Below are positions 10,776 to 21,627 of a stretch of DNA of 64,000 bases, in pieces. This DNA is from Phytopythium helicoides (Eukaryota; Oomycota; Peronosporomycetes; Pythiales; Pythiaceae), in contig JANFNE010000003.1 in assembly GCA_024867545.1 (NCBI GenBank), positions 2,170,001 to 2,234,000 of the forward strand. Direction: 5' to 3'. The translations under genes were made by a program, and so were the position numbers. How positions within the stretch are numbered: the stretch's first letter is position 1; the number at the start of each line of letters is the position of its first letter. The notes below the pieces were generated by a model. The model saw nothing but the letters and a program-made list of their open reading frames with translations, searched no databases and was not told where the DNA came from.

Positions 10776-12238
10776 ATGCTGTCGACCACGCGCGCGCGGC
10801 TGCTGCTCCAGCGCGCGGCTGCTTCGCGCAGCTTTGCGCAGAAGTTCACGCCGGACGAGTTCGAGCAAAAGTACTTGGCCAAGACGTACAACCCGGACGG
10901 CGTGCGCGGCGAGCCCGGGCTCGTGTTCACGCACGGCAAGGGCCAGTTCCTGTACGACGCGCAGGGCCGCGAGTTCCTGGACTTTAACGCGGGCATCGCC
11001 GTCTCGGGGCTCGGCCACGCCGACCCGGACTGGTACCAGGCGCTCGTGGAGCACGGCAAGCACATCACGCACGTGAGCAACCTCTTCCACACGCGCGCGC
11101 CGCTGCAGCTCGCCAAGACGCTCGTCGACAACTCGTGCTTCGACAAGGTCTTCTTCGCCAACTCGGGCACCGAGGCCAACGAGGGCGCCTACAAGTTCGC
11201 GCGCCTCTACGCCAACCGCATCACGCAGGACACGTACGAGTTGCAAGGAGGGGGTTCGCTCCTTTGAGTGGGTATCAGGAGGTGCTGACAAAGCTGCTGC
11301 TCGTGCTGACAGGCCGCTAGAGGGCAAGAAGACCGAGTTCATCTCGTTCAAGGGCGGCTTCCACGGCCGCACGGCCGCGTCGCTGTCGCTGACGCACAAG
11401 CCCAAGATCCGCGAGCCCTTCATGCCGCTCGTGCCGGGCATTCACCACGCCGAGTTCAACAACATTGAGGACGTGGCCCGCTTCATGTCGGACCGCACGG
11501 CCGGTGTCTTCATCGAGCCTGTGCAGGGCGAGAGCGGCGTGCGGCCCGCCACGCCCGAGTTCATGCGCGAGCTCCGCCGCCTGTGTGACAAGCACAACGC
11601 CCTGCTCATCGCCGACGAGGTGCAGTGCGGCCTCGGCCGCACGGGCAAGCTCTTTGCCCACGAGAACTACGACGTGACGCCCGACATCATGACGCTGGCC
11701 AAGCCGCTCGCTGGCGGTCTCCCCATTGGCGCAGTGCTCACGACCAACAAGATCGCGGCTGCTGTCACCCCGGGAATGCACGGCACGACGTTCGGTGGCA
11801 ACGCGCTCGTCTGCGGAGTCGCCAACACGGTGCTGAGCAAGATCATGGACCCTGAGTTCCTCGCCAATGTGCAGAAGCGCGGCAAGTACCTCGCCGATGG
11901 ACTTGCCAAGCTGCAGGACAAGTTCCCGGACAAGGTCGCAGATGTGCGCACGCCCGTGGGTCCTGGCGGCCTCTTTGCTGGCTTTGAGCTCGCCAAGCCC
12001 GTCGGCCCCGTCATCAAGTACGCGCTTGAGAAGCGTGTGCTTCTCATCTCGGGCGGCGACAAGTACGTTGAACAAGCTGCGGGTGGAATGGACTTGAAAG
12101 TGATCAGCCCACTAACCCGACGTTTTGTGTCCTGCAAACAGCACGATCCGAATGTGCCCGCCGCTCATCGTCACCGAAAAGGACATCGACGTCGTCCTCA
12201 AGGTGCTCGACGACGCGCTCACCGAGGATGTGGCGTAG
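10776..12238 (+). CDS. argD: Acetylornithine aminotransferase, mitochondrial
   Basis: Three exons: 10776-11233, 11313-12062 and 12142-12238; introns 11234-11312 (GTACGA...GACAG) and 12063-12141 (GTACGT...AACAG). The 434-residue class-III PLP aminotransferase begins with a basic, Ser/Ala-rich leader (MLSTTRARLLLQRAAASRSFAQ), a likely mitochondrial targeting peptide. Family signatures are NAGIAVSGLGH, FFANSGTEANEGAYKFAR, GFHGRTAASLSLT, DEVQCGLGRTGKLF and the PLP lysine Lys283 in LAKPLAGGLPIGA. It converts N-acetylglutamate semialdehyde and glutamate to N-acetylornithine in arginine synthesis; ornithine aminotransferase is a less likely alternative because the motifs fit ArgD better. It ends 129 bp from the convergent DTL-like gene. 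A 17-bp direct repeat (CACTCTGCGTCTGCCGC) occurs twice just upstream. Confidence 0.92.
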
Positions 12239-12367
12239 GCGATGCTTGTTGCTTTAGGGCTCACCCACAACAACAACAGCAACTCTCCAATAAAGTCATC
12301 AAACTGCCACTGTCTTGTTAGAGTTTACAAAGTCTATTGCTTGGCTCGATCATCTACTCATTCTTCT

Positions 12368-14297
12368 CTAACTCCGCTGCCAGCAATCGAACAGAGTTGT
12401 CTGCTGCCGAGAGCTAGTTGCTGAGTTTGATCTGCTGCTGTTGCTCCGATCCAGAGTTCCAGTGATGCGGCGGCGAACACTGGCTTGACTGTCTTGACCA
12501 GTAGCGTTTTCCGGTCGTCGTCGTTGGCGACCTCCTTGTCGCTGCTGAGTCAGTTGGCCGCTACGGCGAATCACGAAGGGAGACGACTCGGCCGGCAAAG
12601 ACCGCGTCGGTAGCTCGGACTCAGGCTGAGTGGCGTCCATATTAACCTTGGCGCCAAAGCTATCAGTTGCTGGCAATGCGGGTGCTGAGACGATTGGATA
12701 CGCAAGTCCGTCGGGCTCTGCCATGAACTCCTTCCAGTTCTGCCACCCAGTGCTGCTTGAAGATTCACAGAGTGCAAAAGGTGGCGTTTGTGTCAACCCA
12801 AATGTGTCCGGATCCTCGCGCGCGACTTGCCAGTGGCGAACAGTGCCGTCATCGGAAGTCGAAGCGATGCTTGAAAAGTCTCGAGGACTCCATGCCACGC
12901 CGTTCACATCGCTTGAATGGCCCTTGAGTGCAAAGAGCGGCAGTCGTCGAGGCGGCAAGTGCTCATCTGAATGGAAACTAGAACTTCCGTTGCTTCTGTA
13001 CAGATTGGTGTCCCAGATGTAGACAGCTCCATCTCCAGAGCCGCTCACGATGAAATCGTTGTCAGGACTGAAGGCTGATCTCGCTGTTCACAGATGCACA
13101 AAGAGAAAAAAGTGAGTACACGAATTAAGACCTTCGGCTTGGAAGATCAATCAAGAACGAACCATAGAATGTAGAGGCGTCGTGTCCAATGCACTCGAGA
13201 AGCACTGGTCCGCGATGGCAAGAAGCGGAGCTCGAGTGGTGCGAGGTGTACCGTACGTCGACGAGCTTGATGGCGCTATGTAGCACGCTCACAAGCAGTG
13301 TTGCCCCCACGTCACCAAAGGCAAGAGTTGACACACCACGCTGCATTCCGAAGCTTGGACCGCAGTCAATTTGGCGCGTCGGTAGAACAGGTTTGTTGGG
13401 AGATGCTGCACCTGCTTCAAGGGCATTTGCTGGAGCGAGACGGCGAACGTCCCAGAACTTGACAACACTATCCACAGCGCCAGCCGTCACGATCTCACGT
13501 CCATCCGGGGTGAACTCGACACATGTGACGCTTCTAGGCGGTGCTGGCCGACTTGTCGTAGCCGCTGGAGTGCGCCTCCTCTTCTTGGCACTGGCTGGAG
13601 GCGACAGAAAGCGGCTGCTAGTTGATAGAAGCGCTGAACTCGACACGACGGAGGCAGCGTGGACACTAGGAAGCACTCCAACAGGCCTCGTCGCGCCGGA
13701 TGCTCGCGCGTCCCAGACCATGACGTGTCCGTCGCGCGCTCCCGATGCGAACACGCTCGCGGCTCCAAGACCAGACGACACTGGAGCCTCGCGCACGCAC
13801 TTGACGCTCATCGAGTGTCCTCCCAGCGCGAACACGCAGCGCTGCGTCTCGACGTCCCACCCGCGCAGCCGCAGGTCGCCCGAGGCCGTGACGAGTCTGC
13901 GGTCGTCGCGCGTCCACACGACGTCAAACACGGCGTTGCGGTGCGCCGTCCACTTCTCGACGACTCGCGACGCGCCGGCGTCCACGATCGCCACGTCTCC
14001 GTCCTCACCCACCGCCGCCATCAGCAGTCGCTCGTGCGCGAATGCGGCCTGGAACACTGCCGCGCGCGGCCCCCTCGAGCGCTCCGTGGTGCAGTCGACG
14101 GCTCCTGGCGACTGCAAGCGCGGGAGAAGCAGGCGGCGCCTCACGCAGCCAACCGAGCGTGAAACCGCGCGGAAATCGGCGGGCGCAGCGGTCGACAGGC
14201 GGCGGTGGCGAGCGCCCAGCGCGCCGAGCGGCAGGCGCTCGACAAACCGCGCGGCGTTGGCGTCGGTCGGCGCCATGTTGCCTCGGCTTTCCGCCAT
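12368..14297 (-). CDS. DTL: WD40 protein, CDT2/DTL-like CRL4 substrate receptor
   Basis: Two exons, 14297-13163 and 13083-12368, with a 79-bp intron (13162-13084, GTTCGT...AACAG); 616 residues. WD40 blades are visible at GEDGDVAIVDAG, TASGDLRLRGWDVE, SGARDGHVMVWDAR, TAGAVDSVVKFWDVR, SGSGDGAVYIWDTN and STSDDGTVRHWQV. The passage spanning the splice, STFYARSAFSPDNDFIVSGS, and the following GHSSDVNGVAWSPRDF closely follow animal DTL. In CRL4-Cdt2 this protein recognises PCNA-bound substrates such as Cdt1 for ubiquitination in S phase. The C-terminus ends QQTTLFDCWQRS, which resembles a PIP box (QxxL..) but with Cys where an aromatic residue is expected. The first ATG at 14297 was chosen; one at 14276 is possible. 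Confidence 0.8.
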
Positions 14298-14315
14298 GTT
14301 GGAGTGGAGCTTGGA

Positions 14316-14356
14316 CACTATAGTGTACCTTAAAAATGGTATTGGACACTATAGTG
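14316..14356. repeat. Two CACTATAGTG palindromes before DTL
   Basis: The 10-bp palindrome CACTATAGTG occurs at 14316-14325 and 14347-14356, each inside a nearly identical 20-bp unit (GGACACTATAGTGTRCCTTA), 31 bp apart. They lie 19 and 50 bp upstream of the DTL-like start codon, where they could bind a dimeric regulator. A third copy occurs at 50766-50775 in AT-rich DNA. Confidence 0.6.
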
Positions 14357-14375
14357 TGCCTTACTATTGGTACTG

Positions 14376-14547
14376 CTACTGTACTGTTTTGGAGGTACAC
14401 CGCTCCGCCTCATCACCTTGAAGAACGAACGCGTGACTGCACTGCATGAGCAAGCCTGCGGGGCTCCAGGTCGGAGCGATTGTGAGGTCCACGGCCCCCA
14501 GACGGCCGTCAAGTAGGTGCACTCGGCTCTCATTGACTGTGAGCTCC
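14376..14547 (-). CDS. Candidate terminal exon of an unassigned gene
   Basis: The frame has no ATG, but it is preceded by a good splice acceptor (TTTTTTTTCCATTGGAACAG) ending at 14548. It reads FVVEELTVNESRVHLLDG, then GAVDLTIAPTWSPAGLL, and stops at TAG 14378-14376. The sequence has protein-like composition, but I do not recognise it and could not find an upstream exon in phase between 14548 and 14930. Its end is only 79 bp before the DTL-like start. Confidence 0.25.
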
Positions 14548-15136
14548 TCGACTACAAACTGTTCCAATGGAAAAAAAACAGTGAGAGTCCATGGATGTCA
14601 TGTTGCAGCCGTCGAGCAAATGCATCAGGCTGCTCGCTTCAACGTCGAAACCGCCGGGCGTTCCTGGCGCTACGTGGCTCTCGCGTGAGTTGACGCTGCG
14701 GCCATGCGGCTCGCAGTCGTGACGTCTCGACTCCATCCATCCTGTATCCTTCACGTTCTCAGACCTTCCTGCACCACACCCTGCATGCATGCGATGCTCT
14801 CTGCAAAACCCAGGTGGAACGCTGCAGCTCATGATGGTCCATCCGCGGAGGATCCCCATCGAACGACGCCTTCTTCTCTCTACCACCTGCTCGAGAATGC
14901 AGATTAGCTGTCCATGCGTCACAACGCAGTCACGGACGGCCGCTACCCCCTACGCTATGTACGCAGTCGTTACAGCAGCGCTTCCGTTCCCGGGCGCTTC
15001 CGCGGAAAGCCAACGTGTGCTTTTCGTCCGCCGGGATCTTTGGAACGCTCCCACTCCTCCATACTCGGCGCCATAGTCGGCCATTTTTTCGAAGCGCCTG
15101 TTCCGAACTGCCCTCGCCTCGTGGCGTGGCTTCCCC

Positions 15137-16361
15137 ATGCATGCACTCGCGAATCGCGCTGCCGCCTGCGCCATGAGCGGCCCACCGGGCGCTGCGTGGC
15201 GGCTCCAGGCGCCCGCCGCGGCGCCGCTGCCGCCGTTCCCGCCGCTGCTGCTGGAGGACGGCGACGCGCAGCCCAAGGCGCTCGCGGGCTTCTCCATGGG
15301 CGTCGACGCCAAGCCGGCGGGCGGCAGGCAGGAGGGCAAGCCGCAGGTCGTGCCGCACGTGATCCGGCGCCGCAACGTCGGCATCCCCAAGTTCCTGCGC
15401 TATTTGTTCCAGATCCTCGAGCTCGAGGACCCGAGCGTCATCTCGTGGGCCCACGCGGGCACGGCCTTCCAGATCCGCCGGCCCGGAGACGCTCGCCGAG
15501 ACCATCCTGCCAAAGTACTTCAAGCACAACAAGGTCTCGAGCTTCCAGCGGCAGCTCAACTACTTTGGCTTCAAGAAGTGGACCAAGACGCAGACCAACG
15601 TGTGCACCTTCAGCCACCCTTTCTTCCTCCGAGACGACAAGGACAAGATGAAGCTCATCAAGCGCAAGGAGCGAGCCAACGTACACCCCATCGGGCCCTA
15701 CGCGGCCTACGTCCTGCCGCCAGGAGACCGCAGCTTTAACCCAGCCGCCGTCGCCATGTCCATGTCCATAGCTGCCAACACCTCCGCCAACCCAGGATCC
15801 AACTCTTCCAGCGCGTTGGCCAGCATCGCGACCTCGTCCGCATCCACGTCGACGCTTCCGAAGCCAGCACCTGTCAAGCGCCAAAAATCGAGCTCTGCCG
15901 CGATCTCTCCGCGAGATGCGCGAACCCAAGTCGCGTTTTTGGCGTCATCGGCTGCGGGGAGACGGTACTCGACTGGCGGATTGCCCGGCGCGGACGGCAT
16001 GGCCGCGCTGTCGGTCGACAATTTGTTCTTCCAGGCAAATGGTGGCAGCAACAACACGCCGGCCATTCCAGGAGTCGCAGCCGCGCAGTCCTCGTTCATT
16101 GCTCCCAACTTGTCAACGGTCGCGTCGAGGAAACGCGCGGCGGAGATGGGAGAGCTCGAGAGCAACCCGTTTCAGCAGTCGGGCTTCTTTTTTGGGAACG
16201 GCTCCACTGCTGCTGGGTTCAGCACCGGCAACATGGAAAGCTTGAACGCGAGTCGAATGGCATCGAGGGCACAAGGGAAGCGAAAGAGTCTCCCAACAGT
16301 GATGCCACCAGGGTTGGGTATATCAAACGGTTTTGGGCTTCAACCGCAGCAGCAGCAAAGT

Positions 16362-16392
<31 letters not shown>

Positions 16393-16561
16393 GCTTTCAA
16401 CAGCAGCGGTATCAACAACAACTTCAGCTACACCACCAACAATTTACGCTCAACCAAACGCTGCGTCGAAAGAGTGAGCAATTCACACCAGCCGACTTTT
16501 CCGCCATTATGCAGCAGCAGCAACAACAGCAGCAACAGCAACAACAGCAGCAACAACAGCA

Positions 16562-16605
<44 letters not shown>

Positions 16606-17288
16606 CTAGTCGGTTTGCGGCGCTCAACATGTTCAGCCAGTCGTATGGCGACCTGAGCGCGATGAAAGCTGGCCCGCCTCAACTAGCCCCCAGCTCAAGT
16701 GCTGTGAATTCTACTTCGCTGATGCAAACCGCATTCCAGTTGCAGAGCCGCAATCCGCACCGCCAGTCCAACATTTTTGCATCTAACTACACCGCTACGC
16801 CCACGCAGTATCAGGGCGAAAGCAGTACGACTGGTGGCATTATGCCGATGCCGTTCAAGTACGAGAGTGTGAGCTCTGCATCCTCCTCTGCGACGTCTTC
16901 ACCTGCGACAGCCATGAGCTCAGCGCTTCCGTCGGCTTTCGAAAGTATCTCCATGCTAGACTACAACCCTCAAGAACAAACGAGTGAGAGCTTCGATAAC
17001 CAGCTTGACATCAAGCGAGAGTCAGAATTTCACTCGCAAGGCACGAGCCTGGCGTCCTCCGATGGAGAGCCGCAGGAGCAAGGCACGCATCAGCGAGACT
17101 ACATTGATGTGCTGCTTGAAAGTGCGGCTCTGGACGATAGTATGGCACCGCAGACATCACCTTCCAGTGCAGAAGGCTGGAGCGAGTCGGTTTTTGCTCC
17201 ATCCAATAACGGTCTTGTCTCGTTTGGGATGGCGGCAATGCAGCCACAGCAGTCGATGAGCCGGCAGCACTCGCCGCAACGGCTCTAG
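15137..17288 (+). CDS. HSF: Heat-shock transcription factor, with a 1-bp frameshift
   Basis: The N-terminal frame runs from the ATG at 15137 (a second in-frame ATG at 15173 is in good context) through VPHVIRRRNVGIPKFLRYL. The rest of the DNA-binding domain, PETLAETILPKYFKHNKVSS then FQRQLNYFGFKKW and CTFSHPFF, is in another frame. The shift is at the C run 15482-15484: one C too many for the expected frame. No intron fits, so this is a sequencing error or a lesion. After the domain (about residues 70-175) come Ser/Ala- and Gln-rich regions, including about 33 glutamines encoded by CAG/CAA at 16510-16604, and an acidic, Ser-rich tail. HSFs bind nGAAn arrays and activate stress genes in the nucleus. 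The coiled-coil trimerisation region is not obvious. Confidence 0.8.
16510..16604 (+). repeat. Polyglutamine CAG/CAA run in the HSF gene
   Basis: About 32 consecutive Gln codons, mostly CAG with CAA interruptions in the first half and pure CAG near the end. A shorter, interrupted Gln-rich stretch lies at 16345-16440. The pure CAG segment could vary in length between strains. Confidence 0.85.
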
Positions 17289-17546
17289 TTTCAATCATTA
17301 GCGGTTCGTGGCTTTCGCTGTGCATCCGAGTGCCTTGTGGGTGGGTAATTGTGTATTGCGTGAAGTGAGCGAGAGTTGGTAGACTGCACAGCGCGGCGCT
17401 CAGCGTCGGAACTGGGTGCGCCAGCGGATGCAGTCGCTCTCGATGGATTCTGGCCGACACTACACGAGTAGTAGGAGTACGAAGCATTGTATTGTATGAC
17501 GAGCCTGCCTTTGCAGCAGCATCAACAAAGTTTGTATTGATTGGTC

Positions 17547-18821
17547 TCAGTCGAGAGTAATGTGTGCTTCATGCAGCGCTTCCACCGCCCACGGCGGGTA
17601 CTTGCCATCCGGGAACTGACCGCGCATGAAGTCGCGCACAAAGGTCTCGAAGCGGGAGTCCAGAATGGACTGGCGAAGATCACGCATGAGCGTGAGCATG
17701 TGGGTCACGTTGTGGAGCGTGAGCAGCGCAGCGGCTACATTGGCCTTGTCATCCTTGCCGTTCTGCAGCAGCGCGCGCAGGTAAGCCCGCGAGTAGGGCT
17801 TCTGGCACACGAGGCACTGGCAGCCCTCTTCAAGCGGCCGGTCGTCGCTAGCGAACTTCTGCGAGCGTAGCTTGAGCAGCCCCGAGCGCACGATCGCCGT
17901 GCCGAAGCGTGCTGTGCGCGTCGGGTACACGCAGTCGAACATGTCGGCACCAAGCGCCGAGCACACTACCAGGTCGAGAGGGTAGCCGACGCCCATGACG
18001 TAACGCGGCTTGTTGTCCGGCAGGCGCGCCGTGCACTTGGCCACAACGCGCCAGAACGCGTCCTTGGACTCTCCGCCAGCGAGTCCTCCGATGGCATAGC
18101 CTGGCAGGTCGCGAGCGATGAGCGCGTCGAGACACTGGTCGCGCAGTCCTCCCTCCGAGACGTCGAGCCCGCCCTGCACGATGCCGAACAGGTTCTGGCG
18201 CTCGGGGTGCGCGTGCGCCGAGATGCATCGGTCGAGCCAGCGCACGGTGCGCGCGCAGGCCTCCTTGAAGCGCTCGTCGTCGTCGGCGACGCTCGAGACG
18301 ACGTCGTCGAGCGCCATGATGATGTCTGCGCCGATGCGGTTCTGGTGCTGGATGGACTTCTCTGGGGTGAGCAGCATCTCCTTGCCGTCGACGAACGACT
18401 CGAAGGTGACGCCCTCCTCCGAGATGCTGCACAGGCGCGAGAGGCTGACCATCTGGAAGCCGCCAGAGTCGGTGAGCACGTTGCGCGGCCACTGCATGAA
18501 GCCATGGATGCCGCTCTGGGGCTCCTGGCGGTCGCTGCCGGCCACAGGCCGCCGGATCTCGTCCAGCAGCTCCGTGCCCGGCCGCAGCGCCAGGTGGTAC
18601 GTGTTGGCGAGCAGGATCTGGCAGTCGATGGGCGGCGCCGCCATCTGCGCCGGCGTCAGCCCCTTGATGGCGCCCTGCGTGCCCACGGGCATGAAGACCG
18701 GCGTGCGCACGTCGCCATGCGGCAGCTTCAGCGTACTGGCGCGCGCGCGGTGGTGGCGCGCCAGCACGCGCAGCGTCAGCGCGCTCGGCATCTTGGCGGC
18801 GGGCGGCGGCGGCATCTCCAT
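17547..18821 (-). CDS. QTRT1: Queuine tRNA-ribosyltransferase catalytic subunit
   Basis: Single exon, 424 residues, close to the family length. It exchanges guanine at wobble position 34 of GUN-anticodon tRNAs for queuine. Family signatures: VFMPVGTQGAIKGL, NTYHLALRPG, DSGGFQMVSL (about 115-125), FGIVQGGLD, YAIGGLAGGE and DCVYPTRTAR with the nucleophile Asp296. The zinc site is Cys334, Cys336, Cys339 and probably His370; the spacing to the His is a few residues longer than usual because of an insert (NGKDDK). It starts at ATG 18821 and converges with the HSF gene, 258 bp away. In eukaryotes the partner is QTRT2, not seen here. Confidence 0.95.
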   Translation of the reverse strand: MEMPPPPAAKMPSALTLRVLARHHRARASTLKLPHGDVRTPVFMPVGTQGAIKGLTPAQMAAPPIDCQILLANTYHLALRPGTELLDEIRRPVAGSDRQEPQSGIHGFMQWPRNVLTDSGGFQMVSLSRLCSISEEGVTFESFVDGKEMLLTPEKSIQHQNRIGADIIMALDDVVSSVADDDERFKEACARTVRWLDRCISAHAHPERQNLFGIVQGGLDVSEGGLRDQCLDALIARDLPGYAIGGLAGGESKDAFWRVVAKCTARLPDNKPRYVMGVGYPLDLVVCSALGADMFDCVYPTRTARFGTAIVRSGLLKLRSQKFASDDRPLEEGCQCLVCQKPYSRAYLRALLQNGKDDKANVAAALLTLHNVTHMLTLMRDLRQSILDSRFETFVRDFMRGQFPDGKYPPWAVEALHEAHITLD

Positions 18822-19394
18822 GGCAATATGAAGGATCGGTGGCTGGCGGTGGAGGGCGCTCTATTATGAGCAGTAAGAGTATACTGGGGCCAAGAGAGTC
18901 GGCGGGTTCAACTGCTCAAGCGGCCGTTAATGCTGCCGACGACCTTGTGAGTGATCCAGGTTCTCGGGGTGATCATGGCGCTGGATGGATGCCGGTACAT
19001 GCCGGCATGGTTTGTGTATACAGCACTTGGGTATTTGGCAGTAGCTGCAGTATGAAGCTCTTCAGTGCTACGTTGCAGCCTGTAGGTTGGTGGTCTCCTC
19101 GGGGAAGGAGCGTGTCTATGCGGCTGCAAGCGCGTGGCTCTGGGCTGGGAGATGGCGCGGCGAGTGGGGGCGACACCTAGCTCTACGGCCCAGCAGGGTA
19201 ATGGCAACGCACGAGGGTCGTAAAATTGATGCTGGTTACGTTATAGAGGCCCCCGCGAGCTGGCGCTCGAGGCGACGGCGGCGCCGGCGCCTACTGCAGG
19301 CGCTCGGACGCTCCCGCCGCGCCGCGGTCCATGTCGCTCGCGCCGCGAAGCGACGCGAGGGCGGGGCCATGGCGAGCTCCCGAGCGCGAGGCGC
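18822..19394. other. Intergenic stretch, no gene supported
   Basis: Between the QTRT1 start and the COX6B end, both on the minus strand. Frames on both strands here are composition-driven, without domains. The left part must hold the QTRT1 promoter and the right part the COX6B terminator; no clear motif was seen. Confidence 0.5.
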
Positions 19395-19799
19395 TTAGTT
19401 CTTGGGGAACTGCACGCCGGCGAAGTTGTTCTCCTCGCGCTCCGTCTCCCAGCGCTCGACCTATTATTCAGCACGCACGTTCCATCGTCAGCGACGTCGA
19501 CAAGCGCGAGTCAGCAGACACGTCGCTGAGCGCTCGAACGCACCCACGAGCTGGGGCAGAGCGAGGCCGCGAGCTGGAAGTACTTCTTGCACGAGTCCTC
19601 CTCGCCGTCGTTGTTCTTGAGGCACAGCACGTACTCGTTGTAGCGCGTCCTGCGAGCAGGCGAGTGCGAGGTTCCGTCAGCGCGTCGTACAGTTTTATAT
19701 CATCAGCAGTCGAGCCGAAAGCGCGCACCAGCAGTGCTGCGACTGGTTCTGGTTCGGGAAGCGCGGGTCCAGCGGCGTCGTCTTGATTCCGGCGGGCAT
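19395..19799 (-). CDS. COX6B: Cytochrome c oxidase subunit VIb
   Basis: Three short exons: 19799-19729, 19649-19544 and 19460-19395; introns 19728-19650 (GTGCGC...CGCAG) and 19543-19461 (GTGCGT...AATAG). The spliced product is 80 residues and starts MPAGIKTTPLDPRFPNQNQ. The twin-cysteine signature is exact: Cys23-x9-Cys33 and Cys44-x10-Cys55, as in COX6B, followed by CPSSWVERWETE. This intermembrane-space subunit helps dimerise complex IV; it is imported by the Mia40 route and so lacks a presequence. No single open frame covers it, so ORF-based scans miss it. It is divergent from the C2-domain gene, 332 bp away. Confidence 0.92.
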
Positions 19800-20131
19800 G
19801 GTGGCGAAGCGAGAGCGGAGCGGGGGGCGTTCACGAATGAGGGGAGGAGGGTCGCCGGGCGGCTCACTGCTCACCATCAGAACCGCTCCTTGTTTTTGCG
19901 ACGCGCGGGGTTTTCGCCCAATCACAACATTTACAATCTTTTCAGCGAATGATCGCGCGGATTTGGAGGGGACTTTCAGCGAATCATGAATTTTAGAATT
20001 GTTTCTGCCAATGAAAGAAAAGGATGGGAGCCGGCGGATGGGGGCGCGATCTCAACTCCCCCGCTTGAGTGGCTTAGTGACGCTGGCTTTCCCGTGGAAT
20101 CAGCCCAAAAAGGGACGGAAAAGGCGAGCTC
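19800..20131. promoter_or_regulatory. Shared divergent promoter, COX6B / C2 gene
   Basis: This 332-bp region separates the two start codons. On the minus strand CTCATTCGTGAAC (19841-19829) resembles the oomycete initiator, 37 bp before the COX6B start. The direct repeat TTCAGCGAATSAT occurs at 19941-19953 and 19975-19987, 34 bp apart. Confidence 0.4.
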
Positions 20132-21627
20132 ATGAGCGCCGTGGAGGACGTGGCGGCGCGCGTCCAGCGGCTGCAGGAGGCGCTGGCGCTCAAGCGCGCG
20201 CAGCTGCAGCGCGCGCACCTGACGCTGCGCTACAACGCGGCGCTGGGCGTGGACGAGGACATTCACTCTGGCGCGAGCGCGGCGGCGCTGGAGCTGCGCG
20301 TGTTGGGAGCGCGGGGCGTCGCGTTCGGCTCGGGATTCCTCTCTGGTGGGTTGGGGGGAGATGGAGGGAGGGTGCGGGGTGGCTGCGCTGATGGAGCGCT
20401 GTGGTTGGACGGCAGGCAAGGCCGCGTACGTGCGCGTGAGCCTCGTGACGGAGGCTGGACACGGGCAGCCGCAGTACAAGTCGACGCGCAAGCTGCCGAT
20501 CGACCAGCCCTTGCGGTGGCAGGAGGCGATGGTCTTCAACGAGGTCGCGTCGGCCTCGGGGCTGCTCCGAGTCGAAGTAGTGCAGGAGGAGCGCGTGAGT
20601 GGGGCCCTGCGCTGATGGGAGCTGTCTCGTCGGCGCGCTATTCACCGCTCTCTCTCTTGCGCTGTCCTGTTGGCAGATCGGTGCAGACACGTCGGTTGGC
20701 GCCGTGACGCTCCCGCTCATGGGGCTGTACGACCAGCGGCTGATGGAGAAGTGGCACGCGCTCTCCCGGCCGACCGACGGAGCCCCCAACGGCGACATGC
20801 ACATGAGCTGCCGCTTCCACCGATCACAGGCAAGTAGGCGTAGCATTTTGCTGGAGTACTAGTGTTGTGGCCGCTCACCCTCTCTTGCACAGATATCCGC
20901 CATGGAGCTGGAAGTCGAGCTCCTTCAAAATCAAGTGAAGGAGCTTGCCGAGTTTATGAGTCGCCATCCGCACAGCCGTGCCTCTCACTACCAGCAGCCG
21001 TTGATATCGGCGCGCTCTTCTACAGCTAGTGCCTTTGTAAGTTGCGAAAGTGTGCTGCTTCATCGATGGCGTTGTTCGAAGCTAACTCATGATGGCACGT
21101 AGTTCCCAGCCAAGCCCCTGGAAGGCAAGGAAGTCGTCGTGGCAACGGCCAGTACGGACATGCGACGAACATCATCGACTCGCTTCAGCAAAGTCGAGTC
21201 CTTCCACCATGGACAACCAGGATTTGCAACCAAACGGGATGTCACCATCATGGATTCCAGTGGGACCGACATTAATGCCTCTCGTTCGAAGCGACAGCGA
21301 ATGGACTCCGAAACTTCCCGACCCAGCAGTGCGTCTTCCTCCATCTCAGACAAGCTAGCGAACTGGCTGCTGCCTTCATCCTTCGCATCATCCGCAGCTG
21401 CGAAGGGTGAAGCCAACGCGATGGAAGCTTCGGGGGAACGGTCAAGCACCTTCTTTCCGTTCAAGCAGAGAGTAGTGTCACCCGAGGGCAGGCGGCCGCC
21501 AAAGCGGTCTCATCGACCAAGCGCACTCCCGAAGGCCCCGCTCCAAGCCATTGAGCAGTGGTTCTTCTCGGACAGGGACAACAATCCTCGATCATCGCCG
21601 CTTCCAAATAAGGCACCATTCAGCTGA
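20132..21627 (+). CDS. C2-domain protein
   Basis: Five exons: 20132-20345, 20416-20594, 20677-20829, 20893-21036 and 21103-21627; 404 residues. The third intron (20830-20892) begins CAG|GCAAGT and is a GC-AG intron; a GT choice 4 bp later would break the frame. An N-terminal coiled coil (VQRLQEALALKRAQLQRAHL) is followed by a C2-like beta-sandwich, roughly residues 50-160: LELRVLGARGVAFG, AYVRVSLVTEAG, PLRWQEAMVFNEV, LLRVEVVQEE and VGAVTLPLMGL, then FH. A helix (MELEVELLQNQVKELAEFM) and a Ser-rich tail follow. C2 domains bind membranes or proteins, often with calcium; the calcium-binding aspartates are not obvious here. The tail has basic and Ser-rich segments of unknown role. Confidence 0.75.

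Noticed and set aside
10344..11441. 365-codon minus-strand frame over the aminotransferase
   Set aside because: Opposite the well-supported ArgD exons; composition-driven, no domain.
14530..14922. 130-codon minus-strand frame
   Set aside because: Mixed composition, crosses a likely splice acceptor, no recognisable part except possibly the next exon.
18839..19180. 113-codon plus-strand frame between QTRT1 and COX6B
   Set aside because: No start context or domain; overlaps expected promoter sequence.
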